Shown here: positions 61,041 to 64,000 of the stretch, one piece after another
Layout of the letters: every line of letters starts with the position of its first letter
Position numbering within the stretch: position 1 is the first letter of the stretch
Program-made: the position numbers and the translations under genes
Notes under the pieces: generated by a model
The model's database searches: none
Told to the model about the DNA's origin: nothing
The model's input: only the letters and a program-made list of their open reading frames with translations
Assembly: GCA_001556025.1 (NCBI GenBank)
Contig: LSIB01000176.1
Coordinates: forward strand, 42,037 to 106,036
Length of the DNA stretch: 64,000 nt
Direction of reading: 5' to 3'
From: Rhizobiales bacterium CCH3-A5
GTDB taxonomy: Bacteria; Pseudomonadota; Alphaproteobacteria; Rhizobiales; Beijerinckiaceae

Positions 61041-61150
61041 GCCCTCATCCTGAGGAGCAGCGCAGGCTGCGTCTCGACGGATGATCCAGAAGCGGCTGGA
61101 GCATCCTTCGGGACGCCATTTCTGCCGAAATAGCTCCTCGGGATGAGGGC
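61041..61150. repeat. About 110-base palindromic intergenic element (second family)
   Basis: The ends GCCCTCATCCTGAGGAGC (61041-61058) and GCTCCTCGGGATGAGGGC (61133-61150) are complementary at 17 of 18 positions, with CGTCTCGACGGATGATCC and GGAGCATCCTTCGGGACG inside also partly pairing. This sequence type is a common dispersed intergenic repeat in alphaproteobacteria and differs from the one at 48601. It fills most of the gap between ihfB and the LapA-domain gene. Confidence 0.8.
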
Positions 61151-61177
61151 GCGCATAGGCAAGTTCGGAGGGCTGCC

Positions 61178-61516
61178 ATGAAATCCATCCTCAAGCTGCT
61201 CGTGCTGGTCCCGGTCGCGCTGGCGATCGTGCTGTTCTCGGTGGCCAACCGCGCGCCCGTGCGCGTCTCCTTCGATCCGTTTAGCCGCGATGCGCCGGTT
61301 TTCGCCTACAACGTCCCGCTGTTCGCCGTGGTGCTGGCGGCGATCGCCGCGGGCGTGCTGATCGGTGGCTTCGCCGCCTGGGTCGGCCAGGGTAAGCACC
61401 GCAAGGCGGCGCGGCGCAACCGGCGCGAGGCCGAGACTCTGCGCTCGGAGGCGCAGTCGCTGCGCTCGGCCGTCCCCGATTCCGCCCTGCCGGCGCTCAC
61501 GGGCGGCCGGCTCTAG
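61178..61516 (+). CDS. LapA-domain (DUF1049) inner-membrane protein
   Basis: A 112-residue protein with two membrane helices (about residues 5-22 and 46-68) and a basic coiled-coil-like C-terminus rich in Arg, Ala and Glu. The motif FSVANRAPVRVSFDPF between the helices is the LapA-domain pattern. In E. coli LapA (YciS) works with LapB in lipopolysaccharide assembly control; no lapB is adjacent here. It follows ihfB as in related genomes and is one base from the next gene. Confidence 0.88.
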   Translation: MKSILKLLVLVPVALAIVLFSVANRAPVRVSFDPFSRDAPVFAYNVPLFAVVLAAIAAGVLIGGFAAWVGQGKHRKAARRNRREAETLRSEAQSLRSAVPDSALPALTGGRL

Positions 61517-61517
61517 A

Positions 61518-62465
61518 ATGCGGCTGTTCGACGAGGCCGCCATCGACGCGGCGCTGAGCTATCCCGGCCTGATCGACACGCTCGAGCAGGCGTTTCGCGA
61601 GGGCTGCGTCCAGCCGCCGCGCGGCCATCACGATGTCGGCCGCGGCGGTGAGAGCGCGATCCTGCTGGTGATGCCGGCCTGGAGCGGGCCGGAGGCGCCT
61701 GTGCCCTATATCGGCACCAAGATCGTCTCGGTGTTCTTCCAGAACAACACCCGCAATCTGCCCGGCGTCATGGGCGCCTATCTCCTGATGGACGGGCGCA
61801 CCGGCGCGCCGCTGGCGGTGATGGACGGCAACCGGCTGACGCTCTGGCGCACGGCCGGCGCGTCGGCGCTCGCCGCGCGCTACATGGCCGCGCCCAAGGC
61901 AAGCCATATGCTGATGGTCGGTGCGGGCGCGCTCGCGCCTTTCCTGATCAAGGCGCATTCATCGGTCAGGCCGCTCACCGACATCGCGATCTGGGCGCGC
62001 CGGCCCGCGGCAGCCGACGCCGTCGTCGTGCAACTCGCGGCCGAAGGGATCGCCGCCCGCGCCACGACCGATCTCGAGGGCGAGGCGCGGACCGCCGACA
62101 TCATCTCCTGCGCGACCAATGCTACGGAGCCGCTGATTCACGGCAAATGGCTCAAGCGCGACGCGCATCTCGACCTGATCGGCGCCTTCACCATGGGCAT
62201 GCGCGAATCCGACGCCGAGGCGCTGACCCGCGCCCGTGTGGTCGTCGATTCGCAAAAGGCGATCGGGGAGGGTGGCGACGTCGCGATTGCCATCGCCGAG
62301 GGCAGCTACAGCGCCGACAAAGTCGCCGGCACGCTGGCCGATCTCTGCACCGGCGCAATCGCAGGCACTGCGCCCGGCGGCGAGATCACACTGTTCAAGT
62401 CCGTCGGCGTCTCGCTAGAGGATCTGGCGGCGGCGATCGCGGTATGGGACAGCCGCCGCGCCTGA
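61518..62465 (+). CDS. Ornithine cyclodeaminase/mu-crystallin family protein
   Basis: A 315-residue NAD(P)-binding protein. The dimer/substrate part has GTKIVSVFFQNNTRNLPGVMGAYLLMDGRTGAPLAVMDGNRLTLWRTAGASALAA (about residues 60-114), and the Rossmann loop is MLMVGAGALAPFLIKAH near 131-147. Substrates in this family include ornithine, alanine, ketimines and pyrroline-2-carboxylate; the last is frequent in proteobacteria. ATG 61518 lies one base after the LapA-domain gene stop. Confidence 0.88.
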   Translation: MRLFDEAAIDAALSYPGLIDTLEQAFREGCVQPPRGHHDVGRGGESAILLVMPAWSGPEAPVPYIGTKIVSVFFQNNTRNLPGVMGAYLLMDGRTGAPLAVMDGNRLTLWRTAGASALAARYMAAPKASHMLMVGAGALAPFLIKAHSSVRPLTDIAIWARRPAAADAVVVQLAAEGIAARATTDLEGEARTADIISCATNATEPLIHGKWLKRDAHLDLIGAFTMGMRESDAEALTRARVVVDSQKAIGEGGDVAIAIAEGSYSADKVAGTLADLCTGAIAGTAPGGEITLFKSVGVSLEDLAAAIAVWDSRRA

Positions 62466-62472
62466 GCCGGCG

Positions 62473-62646
62473 TCAGACCCTGATCGGCGACCCTCCAAGC
62501 GCGCCGAGCAGCCAGAGCACCAGCACGATCGTCAAGGCGAGGCCGAGCACGCCGCCCAGCCCCGCCCCGCCATAGCTGCGATGACCATAATAACCGCCGC
62601 CGCCGACGAGCAGGACGATCAGCAGGACGATGACGAGCGTGGACAT
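62473..62646 (-). CDS. Small DUF3309-type hydrophobic protein
   Basis: A 57-residue protein: a hydrophobic N-terminal helix (about residues 3-16), a Gly/Tyr-rich GGGGYYGHRSYGGAG segment and a second helix (about 33-51). This is the DUF3309 pattern, common and of unknown role in Rhizobiales. It is convergent with the preceding gene (stop 7 bases away). The 125 bases upstream, 62647-62771, hold no further supported feature. Confidence 0.78.
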   Translation of the reverse strand: MSTLVIVLLIVLLVGGGGYYGHRSYGGAGLGGVLGLALTIVLVLWLLGALGGSPIRV

Positions 62647-62771
62647 GGGGCACACCTTTGCGAGACCGCATCGTCGGCCGCGCTGGCGACCGACCGAATG
62701 GATTCACGCAACGCCGGGCGCGCAGGCGATGTTCCCACGCGCCGGCGATCATCCTGCGCGCCGAGGCCTGC

Positions 62772-63755
62772 TCACTCCACCTTGACGCCGACCTCCTTGA
62801 TCAGGTCGCCCCATTTCTTCATCTCGGCCTGCAGGAACGCGCCCAGCTCCGCCGGGCTGTTGCCCACCGGCTCGGCCGCCAGCGCTTCCATCCGGTTGCG
62901 GACCGCCGGGTCGGCAAGAGCTGCCTTCGTGTCGGCCTGCACCTTGTCGATCACCGCCTGCGGCGTCTTCGCGGGCGCAAACAGCGCAAACCATGACGAG
63001 ACGTCGAAGCCCGGCACCGTGTCGTTGATCGGAGCGAATTCCGGCGCGCTGGCCGAGCGCTTCGCCGTGGTGATGCCGAGCCCCCTGATCGAGCCGGCGC
63101 GCGCATGCGGCAAAGCCTGCGTGATGTTGTCGAAGATCAGGTCGATACGCCCGCCGATCAGGTCCTGCGTCGCCTGCGCCGTGCCGCGATAGGGCACATG
63201 CACCATCTTGGTCCCTGTCAGCTTCTGGAACAACTCGCCCGAGAGATGCACGGACGTGCCGACGCCGGACGAGCCATAACTCAGCTTGCCGGGATTGGCC
63301 TTGGCGTAGGCGACGAGTTCGGCAACCGACTTCACCGGCAGGTTGTTGCTGACGACGAGCAGGTTCGGCACCAGCGCCACCATGGTGATGGGGGTGAGGT
63401 CCTTGGCCGGGTCGTAGTTCAGCTTGGCGTAGAGATACTGGTTCGTCGCCATGCCGACGGAGACGATCAGCAGCGTGTCGCCGGTCGGCTCGGCCTTGGC
63501 GACGGCGTCGGTGCCGATATTGCCGCCGGCGCCCGGCCGGTTCTCGACCACGATGTTCGTGCCCCAGGCCTGACCGAGCTTCTCGGCCATCAGACGGCCG
63601 AGGATGTCGGTCGCGCCCGCCGGCGGGAACGGCACGACGAGTTTGAGCGTGCGGCCCTGCGGCCAGGGGGCCTGGGCGAAGCCGGAAGGAGCGAAAGCGA
63701 GGCTTGCGCCAAGGCCGCCGAGCAGGCTGCGGCGGTCGAGCGGGAAGTCGGTCAT
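62772..63755 (-). CDS. Bug-family tripartite tricarboxylate transporter substrate-binding protein
   Basis: A 327-residue secreted binding protein. ATG 63755 gives a signal with twin-arginine character (DRRSLLGGLGASLAFAPSGFAQ), cut near residue 28. Bug features: LVVPFPPAGATDILGRLMAEKL near residues 39-60, ENRPGAGGNIGTDAVAKAEPTGDTLL near 71-96 and GSSGVGTSVHLSGELF. It binds carboxylates for TctAB transport or signalling; no tctAB gene is seen beside it, which is common for Bug proteins. Confidence 0.92.
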   Translation of the reverse strand: MTDFPLDRRSLLGGLGASLAFAPSGFAQAPWPQGRTLKLVVPFPPAGATDILGRLMAEKLGQAWGTNIVVENRPGAGGNIGTDAVAKAEPTGDTLLIVSVGMATNQYLYAKLNYDPAKDLTPITMVALVPNLLVVSNNLPVKSVAELVAYAKANPGKLSYGSSGVGTSVHLSGELFQKLTGTKMVHVPYRGTAQATQDLIGGRIDLIFDNITQALPHARAGSIRGLGITTAKRSASAPEFAPINDTVPGFDVSSWFALFAPAKTPQAVIDKVQADTKAALADPAVRNRMEALAAEPVGNSPAELGAFLQAEMKKWGDLIKEVGVKVE

Positions 63756-63911
63756 CGTCCGGGTGTCCTCCAATGCAGGGCTGCGGGACGTCGATGCCCG
63801 CATGTTGCCTCGCCGCCAAGGCTGCCGCCTCGGCCAACGCTTGTCCATCGCGAACTGCCGCACGGCGGCGGGCGCTTGACCGCGGCCACCGGACGCGGCG
63901 ATTCTGTGCGT

Positions 63912-64000
63912 ATGCGCCAGATCACAAGCCGAATCGCCGCCTTCGCTCTCGTCCTGACGGCGGGCGTCGCCGCGTCTGGCGCGCTCGCCCAGTCCACCGC
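63912..64000 (+). CDS. Secreted protein, N-terminal signal peptide only (runs off the window)
   Basis: From ATG 63912 the frame stays open to the window edge and encodes MRQITSRIAAFALVLTAG followed by VAASGALAQST, a typical Sec signal peptide with an ALA-Q cleavage site. It is divergent from the Bug-type gene with a 156-base gap. The mature protein is outside the window, so its function cannot be stated. Confidence 0.6.
   Translation, partial: MRQITSRIAAFALVLTAGVAASGALAQST

Overview
The window is high-GC chromosomal DNA from an alphaproteobacterium. The sppA - ihfB - LapA-domain neighbourhood near the right end, the many high-affinity uptake systems, the RutR-type pyrimidine regulation and the alphaproteobacterial intergenic palindromes all suggest Hyphomicrobiales. 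A Bosea-like genus is my best guess from gene content, but the sequence alone does not prove it. No rRNA, tRNA, CRISPR array or intact mobile element was found. One IS3-family transposase remnant lies near 4.1 kb and a weaker possible one near 36 kb.

Layout: (1) 1-3908, the end of a branched-chain amino acid-type ABC operon (livH partial, livM, livG, livF) with an alpha/beta hydrolase. (2) 3909-6203, an IS remnant, a TetR regulator divergent from a TspO-like membrane protein, and a non-coding stretch rich in inverted repeats. (3) 6204-18814, a 12.6 kb polyol/ketose operon: sugar isomerase, Gfo/Idh/MocA dehydrogenase, a six-gene ABC importer resembling the rhizobial GlpV-P-Q-U-S-T glycerol type, and a complete private phosphorelay (EI, HPr, DhaM) feeding a dihydroxyacetone-type kinase (DhaL, DhaK), with a small HTH-like protein embedded. 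(4) 18935-28233, a LysR regulator divergent from a second liv-type importer followed by acyl-CoA dehydrogenase, quinone-oxidoreductase-like and acyl-CoA synthetase genes, probably uptake and CoA-dependent breakdown of a carboxylic acid. (5) 28397-35797, a D-cysteine desulfhydrase-like gene and its LysR neighbour, divergent from a peptide/nickel-type ABC importer with fused ATPases. (6) 36225-38900, ydfG, a TIGR03364-type FAD oxidoreductase and a phosphonoacetaldehyde hydrolase-like HAD enzyme. (7) 38920-49399, reductive pyrimidine catabolism: preT-preA, hydantoinase/dihydropyrimidinase, ureidopropionase-like amidohydrolase, an NMT1-type ABC importer and rutR. Two RutR-box-like palindromes lie in the divergent promoter region. 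The importer ATPase gene is frameshifted in this sequence. (8) 49593-56451, an arsenic island: arsR, ArsO-like flavoprotein with a cysteine-rich tail, ArsK-like MFS, ArsR-ArsC fusion, an ArsC-like protein lacking its redox cysteines, GAPDH and ArsJ. (9) 56448-64000, more housekeeping content: ABC-F ATPase, YegD-like Hsp70, SppA, IHF beta, LapA-domain protein, ornithine cyclodeaminase homologue, DUF3309 peptide, a Bug-type binding protein and the start of a secreted protein.

The main theme is an accessory-rich, nutritionally versatile chromosome segment: five ABC importers are each placed next to the enzymes that probably use their substrates. The most unusual parts are the ABC-plus-private-PTS kinase operon and the arsenic island.
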